This document shows positions 11,718 to 20,986 of a stretch of 64,000 nt of DNA, piece after piece (position 1 is the stretch's first letter; every line of letters begins with the position of its first letter). Under the pieces are notes generated by a model. The model was not told the DNA's origin. It did no database searches and worked only from the letters and a program-made list of their open reading frames with translations. The DNA comes from Neisseria animaloris. GTDB taxonomy: Bacteria; Pseudomonadota; Gammaproteobacteria; Burkholderiales; Neisseriaceae. The stretch is from positions 930,001 to 994,000 of the forward strand of contig NZ_LR134440.1 in NCBI RefSeq assembly GCF_900637855.1, written 5' to 3'. The position numbers and the translations under genes were made by a program.

Positions 11718-12128
11718 TTACAGCCACGCTTTCATTCCTGCCAGCAGCACACCGTAGCGGATGAATTTTCCTGCAACCAACATGATGCAGCTTTTCCAGA
11801 AATGCAGCCGCAGCCAGCCGGCGGCAATCGGCAAACCGTCGCCGACAACGGGTAGCCACGCTAATAATAATGTCCAAATACCGTAGCGGTTGAGCCAGCG
11901 CAACACTTTTTCAGACGGCTTCTTTTTATCGGGAAACAGCCTTCCCATGCCGTAAGAGGCTATGCTGCCCAAACCGTTGGCGGTGCCGGCAACCAGCAAT
12001 GCTCCCGCCCACGCTCCGGGGCGGTTTTGAACGAACAGCACAAACGCCGCTTCCGAGGTGCCGGGCAAAATGGTGGCGGAAGTGAAAGCGGAAGCGGCAA
12101 GTGCCCAATACAGCCAGAATAAATCCAT
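11718..12128 (-). CDS. YqaA-type (DedA/SNARE-associated family) inner membrane protein
   Basis: 136 residues, mostly hydrophobic with about four membrane segments. The family pattern is visible: TILPGTSEAAF, a glycine-rich GTANGLGSIASYGMGRLF segment, then WLPVVGDGLPIAAGWLR, matching the conserved proline/glycine loop of YqaA-like proteins. Larger DedA relatives are tied to undecaprenyl-phosphate transport and membrane homeostasis; the role of this short branch is unknown. I chose the ATG at 12128 (MDLFWLYW) over an upstream TTG because the latter would add only six residues without a better binding site. Confidence 0.8.
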   Translation of the reverse strand: MDLFWLYWALAASAFTSATILPGTSEAAFVLFVQNRPGAWAGALLVAGTANGLGSIASYGMGRLFPDKKKPSEKVLRWLNRYGIWTLLLAWLPVVGDGLPIAAGWLRLHFWKSCIMLVAGKFIRYGVLLAGMKAWL

Positions 12129-12441
12129 AGGATGCGGCAAACACAAAAGCAGGCATTGTAGCGGGGATTGAGGCCGTCTGAAACCGCCATCGGTAAAGGA
12201 AAAAATTTTCAGACGGCCGGATGTGGTTCGGACGACAACCGGAAGCCGTCTTAAACCAATCCCTGCACAAGCAATTACTCAGGTTATAACCAACCGCATT
12301 TCAAGCCGTTTGTCCGAAACACTATCATGCCCAGAAATTCATCGGCATAATACCGCCTCCTCTTACCGGCTTCAGTGGCGGGACAAATCCGAAACAACGC
12401 CCGCATATTTTGTATATCCACCTTTCAAAACGGAACGGGTA

Positions 12442-12888
12442 ATGCGTACCTTTTTCAGCATCATATTTCTCGTTGTAGCGGTAACTTTTTTCCATATGTT
12501 CGGCTTGGTGGCTTTTATTTCGACAGAACCCGCCATTCCGAAAGGCATCATGCTTTCGGGCACGTTGGCGGTGAGCCTGATTACTTTGATGGCGGGTTTG
12601 GCTTCCAACCGCTTTAAAAGGTGGCAGCTCAGCAGCGGCTTGGTGATGCTGGCTTCGGGTGTGGGCATGTTGGGTATCATCTGCTTTTTCATCGCATGGT
12701 CGGGCCGCTCCACGCCGTCCGGCGGCATGATCAGGGAAATATTGGAAAGTTTCCACAGCTATTTTTCCGGCAGCAGCATCCTGATCATCTATATACTGGC
12801 CGCCACGCGTTTGCTGACGTGGCACAAACAGGTTACCGCCATCGAAAACCGTATTTCCGCACTGAAGCAAAGAATCCAACGGCTTTAA
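12442..12888 (+). CDS. Small inner membrane protein of unknown function
   Basis: 148 residues. Four hydrophobic segments are visible (about 4-24, 35-54, 64-84 and 109-126). The last roughly 20 residues form a charged helix (ITAIENRISALKQRIQRL-like) that could be a short coiled coil. A GGAACGGG box precedes the ATG. The frame stays open upstream to 12223 but that part has no membrane-protein character. No family recognised; a strong DUS terminator follows. Confidence 0.7.
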   Translation: MRTFFSIIFLVVAVTFFHMFGLVAFISTEPAIPKGIMLSGTLAVSLITLMAGLASNRFKRWQLSSGLVMLASGVGMLGIICFFIAWSGRSTPSGGMIREILESFHSYFSGSSILIIYILAATRLLTWHKQVTAIENRISALKQRIQRL

Positions 12889-12900
12889 CTTCGTTCCGTT

Positions 12901-12938
12901 ACCGCAGGCCGTCTGAAAAATTTCAGACGGCCTGCGGT
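12901..12938 (+). terminator. DUS-pair terminator
   Basis: ACCGCAGGCCGTCTGAAA/TTTCAGACGGCCTGCGGT form an 18-bp stem with a 2-nt gap, directly past the membrane protein gene. Confidence 0.88.
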
Positions 12939-12985
12939 TTTATCGTTTAACATACAGCGTCTTTACCGCTTTAAAAACACATACT

Positions 12986-13828
12986 ATGAAAACCATCTTA
13001 ATTACCGGCTGCTCCAGCGGCATCGGCTACGACACCGCCAAACAACTGCATGCACTCGGCTGGAGGGTATTTGCCACCTGCCGCCGTCCCGAAGACGTTG
13101 CCCACTTGCGCAACGAAGGTTTAACCGACACCCTCCGACTCGACGTTACCGACAGTCAAAGCATTCAGACGGCATTCGATACCGTGCTCTCCCAAACCGG
13201 CGGCAAACTCGATGCCCTGTTTTCCAATGCGGGCTACGGACAGGTGGGCGCGGTGGAAGACATTCCCCGCGATGCCCTGCGCGAACAATTCGAAACCAAC
13301 GTATTCGGCGCATGGGAATGTATCCGCCGCGCCATGGAAGTGTTCCGCAAACAAGGATACGGCCGGATTTTGGTCAACAGCAGCATTTTAGGTTTCGCCG
13401 CCATGCCGTGGCGCGGTGCGTACAACAGCACCAAATTCGCCCTCGAAGGCATGTGCGACACCCTCCGCCTCGAAACGGCGGGTAGCGGCATTTTCGTGAG
13501 CTTGGTCGAACCCGGCCCTATTGCCACGAAGTTCCGCCCCAACGCCTTGAAAAAGCTGCACCAATACATCGACATCGACAACAGTTTCCACGCCCGCAGC
13601 TACCGGCACCAGCTCAACCGTCTCGAAGCGGAAGGCGCGGTGGCACCGTTTACCATGTCGTCGCCTGATTGCGCCGCCATCTGCGTGAAAGCACTCACGG
13701 CTGCCCAACCCAAAGCCCGCTATCTGGTTACTTTCCCCACCGTATTGTTCTGGTATCTGAAACGCCTGCTGCCCACGCCCCTGCTCGACCGCCTGCAACG
13801 GCGCGCCGTAAAAGGACAAGAAGTATGA
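12986..13828 (+). CDS. Short-chain dehydrogenase/reductase
   Basis: 280 residues with the classical SDR layout: cofactor motif TGCSSGIG (residues 7-14), RLDVTD, the NAGYG motif (SNAGYGQVG), catalytic Ser in VNSSILGF and the catalytic pair in YNSTK, then PGPIAT. Arg residues after the second strand (CRRPED) suggest NADP(H). The C-terminal extension includes LLDRLQRRAV. The substrate is unknown. The stop TGA overlaps the maf start (ATGA), so the two are translationally coupled. Confidence 0.88.
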   Translation: MKTILITGCSSGIGYDTAKQLHALGWRVFATCRRPEDVAHLRNEGLTDTLRLDVTDSQSIQTAFDTVLSQTGGKLDALFSNAGYGQVGAVEDIPRDALREQFETNVFGAWECIRRAMEVFRKQGYGRILVNSSILGFAAMPWRGAYNSTKFALEGMCDTLRLETAGSGIFVSLVEPGPIATKFRPNALKKLHQYIDIDNSFHARSYRHQLNRLEAEGAVAPFTMSSPDCAAICVKALTAAQPKARYLVTFPTVLFWYLKRLLPTPLLDRLQRRAVKGQEV

Positions 13829-14430
13829 ACACGCTGTATCTCGCCTCGGGCAGCCCGCGCCGGCGCGAAATTCTCGAAAACATCGGCTATACCGTTATCC
13901 GCCTGCCCGCCGATATCGACGAAACCCCTTACGCCTGCGAACCCACCGCCGCTTACGCCGCGCGCATGGCCTGCGAGAAAAACACCGCGGCCGTTGCCTA
14001 CTGGCAGCAACAATATCCCTACCAGCCGCTATACCCGCTGATTACCGCCGACACCACCGTTGCGTTGCACAATCACATTCTGGGCAAACCCGCATCTCCT
14101 GCCGAAGCCGCCGCCATGCTTCTGGAGCTTTCCGGCACCACCCACCAAGTGCTTACCGCCGTATGCGTGTATTGGCAGGGCGAAACCCGTGCAGTCCTCC
14201 AGCAAAGCGACGTTACCTTCAAACCGCTGACCGCCGCCGAAATCGCCGCCTACATTGCCAGCGGCGAACCGATGGACAAAGCCGGCGCATACGGCATTCA
14301 AGGCTTGGGCGGCCTGTTTGTCGAAAACCTGCACGGCAGCTTCACCGGCGTGATGGGGCTGCCCGTATATGAAACCGTGGCCCTACTGCAAGAATTCGGC
14401 CTACCCGTGCCGCCGTTTCAGACGGCATAA
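13825..14430 (+). CDS. maf: Maf-family nucleoside triphosphate pyrophosphatase (YhdE type)
   Basis: 201 residues. Maf signatures: LASGSPRRREIL at the start, DIDETP, then ITADTTVAL and the distal motif DKAGAYGIQGLGGLFVENLHGSFTGVMGLP. The AYGIQG form is typical of the YhdE branch, which hydrolyses dTTP, UTP and modified pyrimidine nucleotides. Start overlaps the SDR stop. The sequence ends PPFQTA where an uptake word in reverse orientation is read through (TTTCAGACGGCATAA). Confidence 0.9.
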   Translation: MNTLYLASGSPRRREILENIGYTVIRLPADIDETPYACEPTAAYAARMACEKNTAAVAYWQQQYPYQPLYPLITADTTVALHNHILGKPASPAEAAAMLLELSGTTHQVLTAVCVYWQGETRAVLQQSDVTFKPLTAAEIAAYIASGEPMDKAGAYGIQGLGGLFVENLHGSFTGVMGLPVYETVALLQEFGLPVPPFQTA

Positions 14431-14454
14431 AGGCCGCCGTAGAAGGCATAAACG

Positions 14455-14490
14455 AGAGGCCGTCTGAAAAACAGGTTTTCAGACGGCCTT
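14455..14490. terminator. DUS-pair bidirectional terminator
   Basis: GAGGCCGTCTGAAAA/TTTTCAGACGGCCTT with a 6-nt loop between the convergent maf and 14527 genes. Confidence 0.85.
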
Positions 14491-14526
14491 CAAATATGGT
14501 TTCGCACTTATTTTTCAAACAGGGGC

Positions 14527-14892
14527 TTATGCCGACAAACGGACGAGTGCCATATAAAAAGCAAACAAAAAACCGCAAACAAAACGGTGCCGCCGTAAAG
14601 AACGGCCGTTCCGCTTCTCCCCACGGCTGATAACGCACATCAGCGTACCGGCCAATACCGGTGTGAACAGCAAATTGAATACTTGCAGGTTTTCGCTGCG
14701 GATGAAATGTTCAGGAAACACCAGCAAACTGCCCGCACCGATTAACGCACCGACAATCCCATAACCTACGGCTACCAGCCAAGGCCGCGATTCACTGAGG
14801 CTTGATTTGGCAGAACCGATGCCTAATTCGACCAAAAATTCGGCAACAATCTGTAAAACGAACTCTGCAAACAGCTCGAATAAAATTCCCAT
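14527..14892 (-). CDS. Small membrane protein of unknown function
   Basis: 121 residues from ATG 14892 (MGILFELFAEF). An amphipathic N-terminal helix (FELFAEFVLQIVAEFLVELGIG) is followed by membrane segments at about 37-57, 70-85 and 98-115, with a basic loop (RGEKRNGRSLRRHR) between the last two. I do not recognise the family. Upstream in-frame residues to 14940 are less likely to be translated. Single gene, convergent with maf. Confidence 0.7.
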   Translation of the reverse strand: MGILFELFAEFVLQIVAEFLVELGIGSAKSSLSESRPWLVAVGYGIVGALIGAGSLLVFPEHFIRSENLQVFNLLFTPVLAGTLMCVISRGEKRNGRSLRRHRFVCGFLFAFYMALVRLSA

Positions 14893-15048
14893 AACAATGC
14901 AAAATTCACAGGCCGAAACCTTTGCAAACACCGCTTGCAACGCATTTCTGCGTTGTGCGCTGCCCGCTCGCTTCCCTATCTGTTTGATATATCTGCGTTC
15001 GCTGCGCTGCTACACCTTGAACTGTATCCACATCCGGCAAGTTTGCAA

Positions 15049-15072
15049 AGTTTTCAGGCCGCCTGAAAAACT
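15049..15072. terminator. Hairpin built on a DUS-like word
   Basis: AGTTTTCAGGC and GCCTGAAAAACT are inverted around a single C. The arms carry GCCGCCTGAA, a one-base variant of the uptake word. It lies in the 266-base gap between the leftward gene at 14892 and hisD, where no gene is seen. Confidence 0.5.
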
Positions 15073-15158
15073 TTTTAGTGAAACCTGCTTAAAGCGGGTT
15101 TTGGCAAAGTTCACTGAATTCGCTTTCAGACGGCCTCTTCCAACCTTATCAAACTATA

Positions 15159-16454
15159 TCAAAGCTTTTTCAAACGGAATTCCGCCGCTTTGGCATGGGC
15201 GGTAAGCATTTCGCCTTGTGCCAACACGTCGGCAATCCGGCCGAGCTTTTGCGCCCCTTGCTCAGAAACCTGAATCAGGCTGCTGCGTTTTTGGAAATCG
15301 TAAGTGCCCAGCGGCGAAGAGAAACGCGCCGTGCGGCTGGTAGGCAGCACATGGTTGGGGCCGGCGCAATAGTCGCCCAAGCTCTCGCTGGTGTATTTGC
15401 CCATGAAAATCGCACCGGCGTGGCGGATTTTTGGCGCCCATTCCTGCGGATTTTCTACCGACAATTCCAGATGTTCCGGCGCAATATAGTTGGCGGTTTC
15501 GCAAGCGTCATCGAGGTCTTTGGCCAGAATCATCGCGCCGCGGTTGTTTAAAGAAGCCTCGATAATCGAACGGCGGGGCATGTCTTCGATCAACCTGTTC
15601 ATGGCCGCTTGAACGTCGTCTAAATATTGCTGCGAGGTGGCAATCAGAATCGCTTGGGCGATTTCGTCGTGTTCGGCTTGGCTGAACAAATCCATCGCCA
15701 CCCAATCGGCAGGCGTGGTGCCGTCGGCAATCACCAGAATTTCAGACGGCCCCGCCACCATATCAATGCCTACCACGCCGAACACGCGGCGTTTGGCGGC
15801 GGCCACAAACGCATTGCCGGGGCCGGTGATTTTATCGACCTGCGGCACGGTTTCGGTGCCGTAAGCCAAAGCCGCCACCGCCTGCGCACCGCCGACGGTA
15901 AACACTTTGGTTACGCCGGCCACAAATGCCGCCGCCAACACAATATCGTTGCGCTCGCCTTTGGGTGTTGGCACCACCATGATGATTTCGGGCACGCCCG
16001 CCACATGCGCTGGCATGGCGTTCATAATCACCGAGCTGGGATAAGCCGCCTTGCCGCCGGGCACATAAATGCCCACACGGTCGAGCGGAGTAATCTGCTG
16101 GCCGAGCAGGGTGCCGTCTTCGTCGGTATAGCTCCACGAGGTCATTTTTTGGCGTTGGTGGTAGCTTTCCACACGGGCGGCGGCGGTTTTCAAGGCCGTC
16201 TGAACTTCGGGTGCAATGCGTTCGAAAGCAGCCTGCAAATCGGCTTGGCTCAACGTTAAATCGGCCATAGTTTGTGCATTCATGCCGTCGAAACGGTTGG
16301 TGTATTCGATTAGCGCCGCATCGCCGCGCTTTTGTACGTCGGCACAGATGTCGGCAACAATTTGATCGATTTTCGGGTCTTGCGCGGTTTCAAAAGCCAG
16401 CAACGCTTTCAGCTCGGCTTGGAAGTTGGGGGATTGGGTGGAGAGATGTTTCAT
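15159..16454 (-). CDS. hisD: Histidinol dehydrogenase
   Basis: 431 residues, the usual size. HisD performs the last two oxidation steps from L-histidinol to L-histidine with NAD and zinc. Family signature: [32 protein letters not shown], which carries zinc-ligand and catalytic residues; [12 protein letters not shown] and [21 protein letters not shown] further on. It lies downstream of hisG and the NYN gene, all leftward; a DUS hairpin at 16495-16546 separates it from the NYN gene. hisC and hisB are not adjacent. Confidence 0.96.
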   Translation of the reverse strand: MKHLSTQSPNFQAELKALLAFETAQDPKIDQIVADICADVQKRGDAALIEYTNRFDGMNAQTMADLTLSQADLQAAFERIAPEVQTALKTAAARVESYHQRQKMTSWSYTDEDGTLLGQQITPLDRVGIYVPGGKAAYPSSVIMNAMPAHVAGVPEIIMVVPTPKGERNDIVLAAAFVAGVTKVFTVGGAQAVAALAYGTETVPQVDKITGPGNAFVAAAKRRVFGVVGIDMVAGPSEILVIADGTTPADWVAMDLFSQAEHDEIAQAILIATSQQYLDDVQAAMNRLIEDMPRRSIIEASLNNRGAMILAKDLDDACETANYIAPEHLELSVENPQEWAPKIRHAGAIFMGKYTSESLGDYCAGPNHVLPTSRTARFSSPLGTYDFQKRSSLIQVSEQGAQKLGRIADVLAQGEMLTAHAKAAEFRLKKL

Positions 16455-16494
16455 TTGTATGTGCTGCCTTTAATTCTTCAATAAAAATAAAAGT

Positions 16495-16546
16495 TTTTCA
16501 GACGGCCTATAACCAACTCTCAAAGCAATAAAAGGCCGTCTGAAAA
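16495..16546 (-). terminator. DUS-pair hairpin between the NYN gene and hisD
   Basis: TTTTCAGACGGCCT (16495-16508) and AGGCCGTCTGAAAA (16533-16546) are inverted with a 24-nt loop, placed right past the NYN gene stop and upstream of hisD. Confidence 0.6.
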
Positions 16547-16549
16547 TAT

Positions 16550-17791
16550 TCAATCCTTGCTCACAAACCGCTTGTTCACGCGCACGCGTTCGCCGCGGCC
16601 GGCTTTTTTGATTTCCAGCCAGTCGCTGTAAACGGCGTGAATCAGGGCGCGGTCGGTGTCGAAGCCGTAATCGTGCGGGTTGACGGTGGGGGCCAGCTGT
16701 TTCAATACGTCGCTCAGGCGTGCCCAGCCTTGCGGGTCGGCGGTGTTGTCAACGGCTTGCTGCACCAAAGGAATGAGCTTGGTAAATTTGGCTTTGCCGT
16801 TTTTGGGCTTGGGCGCGTCTTGCTGCTCGGGCTTGGCGGTTTCAGCGGCTTCTGCCGTTGGTGCGGGCGGTACGGTAGCGGCTGTTTCCGCTTCCGGCTG
16901 TTTGCGCTCTTGCTGCTGGCGTTTCTTGCCGCGTTTGTTTGCGAGTTTGCCGCTGTCGGCTTCGGTGGCAGGTGCTTGCGGTGCAGCGGCTTCGGCAACT
17001 TGTTTTTCTTTGCTGTCTTTATTTTCAGACGGCCTGTTGTTTTTTTCGGCCGGATTCGGATATCTGCGCACTTGGATTTGATTGTTGTCGGTGCGGTATT
17101 CGAACAAATCGAGCGATTTGATCAAGTCGGAAAGTTTGCCGAAACCGTAAAGGCGGGGGTCGAAATCGGGGTTGGTTTTGTTGATGTAGCTGCCGATGGG
17201 GCCGAGGTTGGCCCAGCCGAGGTCGTCGGCATTTTCTTTGACGGCGCGGGTGAGCAGTTTGGAAAGGTCGGCTTGCTGGCCGGTATGTTCGGCCGGTTCA
17301 TTCTGCGCTTTGGTTTTGCCGCTGTTTTTGTTTTTTTCCGGCGTGCGTTTTTCGGGGCGGAAAATTTCGGTGTAGATGAATTTGTCGCAGGCTTTGCGGA
17401 AGGCTTCGGGGGTTTTCTTTTCGCCGAAGCCGTAAACGGTGAGGCCGCTTTCGCGCAGACGGCTGGCTAGGCGGGTGAAGTCGCTGTCGCTGGATACAAT
17501 GCAGAAGCCGTCGAAATTGCCGCTGTAAAGCAAGTCCATCGCGTCGATCACCAATGCCATGTCGGTAGCGTTTTTGCCTTTGGTGTAGGCGAATTGCTGC
17601 ACGGGGATAATGGCATGCGGCAGCAGGGCGGCTTTCCATTTGGAAAGGCCGTGGCTCCAGTCGCCGTAAATCCGTTTAACGCTGGCAATGCCGTATTTGG
17701 CGATTTCGGCCAACAGGCGGTCGATGATGTCGGCGGGGGCGTTGTCGGCATCGATTAAGACGGCCAGTTTTTTATCTGAGGTGATGTTCAT
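16550..17791 (-). CDS. NYN-domain (PIN-like) protein with two LOTUS/OST-HTH domains
   Basis: 413 residues. The N-terminal NYN nuclease-like domain (1-145) shows the acidic set expected at a PIN-like active site: D14 and D16 in LIDADN, D77 in ATDMAL, D102 and D104 in SSDSDF. A LOTUS/OST-HTH winged helix follows at about 176-233 (LGWANLGPIGSYI...PRLYGFGKLSDLI) and a second at about 340-412 (QGWARLSDVLKQL...DYGFDTDRALI). The linker between them is long, Ala/Pro/Glu/Lys-rich and probably disordered. Such proteins bind or cut structured RNA in other systems; the substrate here is unknown. It lies between hisG and hisD. Confidence 0.9.
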   Translation of the reverse strand: MNITSDKKLAVLIDADNAPADIIDRLLAEIAKYGIASVKRIYGDWSHGLSKWKAALLPHAIIPVQQFAYTKGKNATDMALVIDAMDLLYSGNFDGFCIVSSDSDFTRLASRLRESGLTVYGFGEKKTPEAFRKACDKFIYTEIFRPEKRTPEKNKNSGKTKAQNEPAEHTGQQADLSKLLTRAVKENADDLGWANLGPIGSYINKTNPDFDPRLYGFGKLSDLIKSLDLFEYRTDNNQIQVRRYPNPAEKNNRPSENKDSKEKQVAEAAAPQAPATEADSGKLANKRGKKRQQQERKQPEAETAATVPPAPTAEAAETAKPEQQDAPKPKNGKAKFTKLIPLVQQAVDNTADPQGWARLSDVLKQLAPTVNPHDYGFDTDRALIHAVYSDWLEIKKAGRGERVRVNKRFVSKD

Positions 17792-17845
17792 GGGTAGGTC
17801 TAATTTAAAGGAAAACGTGTAACGGCGGCTTTTCAGACGGCCTCT

Positions 17846-18499
17846 TTAAGACTGCCCGGCTGCTTCGGCAAATGCGTTGATAATCGGCTGGATAAGCGCG
17901 TGTTTCACTTTCAACGCTGCTTTGTTGACCACCAAACGGCTGGAAATATCCACGATATGCTCCACGGCTTCCAGATTATTGGCTTTCAACGTACCGCCGG
18001 TGGATACCAAATCGACAATCGCGTCGCTCAAGCCGACCAGCGGAGCAAGTTCCATCGAGCCGTAAAGTTTGATGATGTCCACATGCACGCCTTTGCCGGC
18101 GAAGTGTTCGGCGGCGATGTCGGGGTATTTGGTGGCGACGCGCAAACGGTTGCCGGGCTGTGAGGCGGCGGCGTAATCGAAACCTTTGCGCACGGCAACC
18201 ATCATGCGGCATTTGGCAATCTGCAAATCCAGCGGCTGATACAAACCGTCGCCGCCGTGCTCGATCAATACGTCTTTGCCGGCGATGCCGAAATCCGCCG
18301 CGCCGTATTGCACATAAGTGGGTACGTCGCTGGCACGCACAATCACCAGCCGCACATTGGGCAGGTTGGTGCCGATAATCAGTTTACGCGAGCTGCCCGG
18401 CTCTTCAAGCGGCACGATGCCGGCGGCTGCAAGCAACGGCAGGGTTTCATCAAAAATACGGCCTTTAGAAAGGGCGATGGTCAAAGCGTTGTCAGTCAT
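17846..18499 (-). CDS. hisG: ATP phosphoribosyltransferase, short form
   Basis: 217 residues: the short HisG, which lacks the C-terminal regulatory domain and depends on HisZ (not in this window). It starts histidine synthesis by joining ATP and PRPP. Motifs: [14 protein letters not shown] at the N-terminus, [53 protein letters not shown] (PRPP-binding region). First of the leftward hisG-NYN-hisD row. Confidence 0.95.
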   Translation of the reverse strand: MTDNALTIALSKGRIFDETLPLLAAAGIVPLEEPGSSRKLIIGTNLPNVRLVIVRASDVPTYVQYGAADFGIAGKDVLIEHGGDGLYQPLDLQIAKCRMMVAVRKGFDYAAASQPGNRLRVATKYPDIAAEHFAGKGVHVDIIKLYGSMELAPLVGLSDAIVDLVSTGGTLKANNLEAVEHIVDISSRLVVNKAALKVKHALIQPIINAFAEAAGQS

Positions 18500-18511
18500 G
18501 TTTTTTCCCGC

Positions 18512-18561
18512 TGAGGCCGCCTGAAAATATTATGTGCAAAGCAAAATTTTCAGACGGCCTG
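18512..18561 (-). terminator. DUS-pair terminator behind the Sco gene
   Basis: GAGGCCGCCTGAAAAT (variant word) and ATTTTCAGACGGCCTG are inverted across an 18-nt spacer, between the stop of the Sco gene (18578) and the hisG start. Confidence 0.65.
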
Positions 18562-18577
18562 CCAAATTTGACGAGGT

Positions 18578-19231
18578 TTATGATTTAAGCAAAATTTTAA
18601 TATCGTCGGCGAATTGTGCAGCCGTGCTGCCGTAAGGCTCGAATACTGCCACTTCACCATCTTTATCCAACAGATACGCACCTGCGGTATGGTCAACCAA
18701 ATATACTTTCTCAGATTGCTCCTGAGCCTTGGCTGAAACCACACGATATTGTTGTTTGATTACCGGCAAATTCTGCCCCTCGGTAACAGTAAGCCCGATA
18801 AACTCGGGGTGAAACTGTTTCACATATTTGCCGATTAATTCAGGCGTATCGCGCTCCGGATCCACGCTGGCAAATACCACCGCCACATCTTTAGCCTGTT
18901 CGCCAAGCTGATTCAACGCATCACGGTGGGTCAATAATTCGGTCGGGCAAACATCGGGGCAATGCGTGTAACCGAATGACAAAATAACCACCTTTCCTTT
19001 CAAGTCACTGATGTTAAAAGATTTTCCGTTACCATCGGTCATAGTGAAATCGCCGCCAATGTCCTCCTTACGCATATCCGAACCGTGAAACCCTGTAGCA
19101 GCAGCTGGTTGTGGCACAACCGATGCTGCTGATTCAACAGGCTTGGGCGCAGCCTGTTCTTGCGGCTGGCAGGCAGATAGTGAAGTCAATGCAAACGTGG
19201 TAAAAAATAAATTCTTTATCATCCGGTTCAT
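18578..19231 (-). CDS. Sco1/SenC-family copper chaperone lipoprotein
   Basis: 217 residues from ATG 19231, which has a good binding site (GGGAG, 8 nt spacing); the next in-frame ATG is three codons on. N-terminal lipoprotein signal with lipobox LSAC, then a thioredoxin-like fold with the copper motif CPDVCP and the distal His in LVDHTAGAYLLD. Sco proteins deliver copper to the CuA site of cytochrome oxidase or act as periplasmic thiol reductases. Neisseria has an oxidase of cbb3 type, so the redox or antioxidant role is as likely. The last gene before the tRNA. Confidence 0.92.
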   Translation of the reverse strand: MNRMIKNLFFTTFALTSLSACQPQEQAAPKPVESAASVVPQPAAATGFHGSDMRKEDIGGDFTMTDGNGKSFNISDLKGKVVILSFGYTHCPDVCPTELLTHRDALNQLGEQAKDVAVVFASVDPERDTPELIGKYVKQFHPEFIGLTVTEGQNLPVIKQQYRVVSAKAQEQSEKVYLVDHTAGAYLLDKDGEVAVFEPYGSTAAQFADDIKILLKS

Positions 19232-19436
19232 AACAGTTTCTCCCAAAGACCGAAAATGTATCTATCTTAACGTGTTTAACCGTTTTCATGTAGGGGGAAA
19301 ACGTAGTTTTTCAGGCAAATTCCGTCTGAATTTGCCCCAAGCTACTTTTACCATTAAACCTTTAGTTAAAAATAAACTTAATTTTTATATTTTTCATATA
19401 CTTGTTAAAAATAAACCTAAATACCCGCCATAAGGC

Positions 19437-19464
19437 TTTACAAGATTATTTTTATCATTATAAT
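19437..19464 (+). promoter_or_regulatory. Sigma-70 type promoter of tRNA-Leu
   Basis: TTTACA (19437-19442), 16-bp spacer, consensus TATAAT (19459-19464), 18 bases upstream of the mature tRNA. Confidence 0.7.
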
Positions 19465-19481
19465 GGCGTTCTCTTCCACCT

Positions 19482-19566
19482 GCCCAGGTGGCGAAATTGG
19501 TAGACGCAGGGGACTCAAAATCCCCCGCCGAAAGGTGTGTCGGTTCGAGTCCGACCCTGGGCACCA
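19482..19566 (+). tRNA. tRNA-Leu(CAA)
   Basis: 85 nt including an encoded CCA (19564-19566). Acceptor stem GCCCAGG/CCTGGGC, D-loop AAATTGGTAGACGC, anticodon stem GGGGA/TCCCC with loop CTCAAAA giving anticodon CAA, a long variable arm as expected for leucine tRNA, and T-loop TTCGAGT. The 3' part is the integration target of the element that follows. Confidence 0.97.
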
Positions 19567-19568
19567 CA

Positions 19569-19594
19569 AACCGCTTTCAAGCGGTTGTTTTTTT
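19569..19594 (+). terminator. Terminator of tRNA-Leu
   Basis: AACCGCTT/AAGCGGTT hairpin with a 2-nt loop centre and a run of seven T. The same stem recurs at the right end of the element (27985-28014). Confidence 0.85.
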
Positions 19595-19713
19595 GTCTGA
19601 TATTATCCAATCGCATCAACCAAGCCATTATATTTAAAAGGCTTTCTGCCGTTTTTAACGTGTCTTGCTATCTAATTTAATCCAATTTAAGCCGATTGAA
19701 TCAACCGTTTTTA

Positions 19714-19743
19714 GTTGGTACAATTTTCGCATAGTTACCAACA
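19714..19743. repeat. Putative integrase arm-type sites at the left end
   Basis: GTTGGTACAATTTT (19714-19727) and AGTTACCAACA (19733-19743) are inverted relative to each other. The same words recur as GTTGGTAAAATT and TGTTGGTAACT at 27884-27905 near the right end. Confidence 0.5.
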
Positions 19744-19765
19744 CCCCTTATTTTTTTGCCAACAA

Positions 19766-20983
19766 ATGCCGCTAAACGACCGCCAAATAAAGAACTTGAA
19801 GCCCACGGATAAGATTCAAAAAATATCCGACGGCGGCGGCTTGTCGCTGGTGTGCAAACCGAACGGCGGCAAATACTGGCAGCTTAATTTCAGGTTTGAC
19901 GGCAAACAGAAAACCTTATCAATCGGCACTTATCCCGCTATCAGCCTTTTTGAAGCAAGAGCCGCGCGCGAACAGGCCAAACAACAGCTTGCAAACGGTA
20001 TAGACCCCGCCGCAGCCAAGCAGCAGGCCAAACGGCAACAACAGACAGCCATTGCAAACAGCTTTGAAAAAATCGCCCGTGAATGGCATCAAAACCAACT
20101 GCCGCGCTGGACGGGCACCCATGCCGCCCGCGTGTTGCATTCTTTGGAAACAGATGCTTTCCCTATTCTTGGAAAATACCCCATTACTGAAATCAAAGCC
20201 CCTTTGCTACTGGAAGCAGTAAGGGCGATAGAAGCACGGGGAGTGCCGGAAACCGCCACCCGCGTATTGCAGCGTATCAAGGCCGTTTTCAATTACGCCA
20301 TTCAGACGGGCAGGGCGGCAGAGAATCCCGCTTTTGCCCTTAGCGGCGTGATTGTGCGTGAGAAAGTCAAACACCAGCCCGCCTTGCCGCAAAGCGGAAT
20401 CACGGAGTTTTACCGCCGTTTAATCCGCGAACCGATGCGCCAAGAAAACCGAATTGCCATGATGTTGATCATGCTTACCTTTGTGCGGGCGGGGAATATC
20501 CGCTTTGCAGAATGGGAAGAAATCGACAAGGACAAGCGGTTATGGGTTATCCCTGCCGAGAAGATGAAGATGCGGGCCGCGCACATTGTGCCCTTGTCTG
20601 ATTGGACGTTGGAGCTTTTGGAGAATCTATACCCTATTACGGGTTACAGCCGGTATCTGTTCCCAAACTACAAAGACAGCAGCAAGCCCATGAGCGAAAA
20701 CACCCTAAGCTATGCAATGGGACGCATGGGTTACAGCGGTATTGCTACCCCGCACGGTTTCCGCAGCTTGGCTACCGATGTACTGAATGAAAACGGTTTC
20801 CCGCCCGATGTAATCGAACGGCAACTGGCCCATGTAGAACAGAACAAAGTGCGGGCGGCATACCACCGCACCGAATATCTGCCCCACAGGGTAGAGATGA
20901 TGCAATGGTATAGCGATTTTTTGCGGGAACGGCACAACCAAGCCCGCGCGATGATCGAGAGTGAAACAAGTAAAGAGACTTAA
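19766..20983 (+). CDS. int: Tyrosine-type integrase (P4 integrase family, DUF4102 N-terminus)
   Basis: 405 residues from ATG 19766 (MPLNDRQIKNLKP), the standard start of this family. The N-terminal arm-binding domain has LKPTDKIQKISDGGGLSLVCKPNGGKYW and SIGTYPAISLFEARAARE. The catalytic domain carries the Arg in FVRAGNIRFAEW, the His-x-x-Arg in TPHGFRSLATDVLNE, the box LAHVEQNKVRAAYHRTEYL with the probable nucleophile Tyr in AAYHR. It inserts and excises the element at the 3' end of tRNA-Leu. It stands next to the attachment site and is divergent in no way from the rest of the element. Confidence 0.95.
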   Translation: MPLNDRQIKNLKPTDKIQKISDGGGLSLVCKPNGGKYWQLNFRFDGKQKTLSIGTYPAISLFEARAAREQAKQQLANGIDPAAAKQQAKRQQQTAIANSFEKIAREWHQNQLPRWTGTHAARVLHSLETDAFPILGKYPITEIKAPLLLEAVRAIEARGVPETATRVLQRIKAVFNYAIQTGRAAENPAFALSGVIVREKVKHQPALPQSGITEFYRRLIREPMRQENRIAMMLIMLTFVRAGNIRFAEWEEIDKDKRLWVIPAEKMKMRAAHIVPLSDWTLELLENLYPITGYSRYLFPNYKDSSKPMSENTLSYAMGRMGYSGIATPHGFRSLATDVLNENGFPPDVIERQLAHVEQNKVRAAYHRTEYLPHRVEMMQWYSDFLRERHNQARAMIESETSKET

Positions 20984-20986
20984 ATA

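Noticed and set aside
16637..17470. 277-codon frame on the plus strand opposite the NYN gene
   Set aside because: Shadow of the Ala/Pro/Lys-rich NYN/LOTUS gene; strongly biased to Phe, Gly and Val with no start signal.
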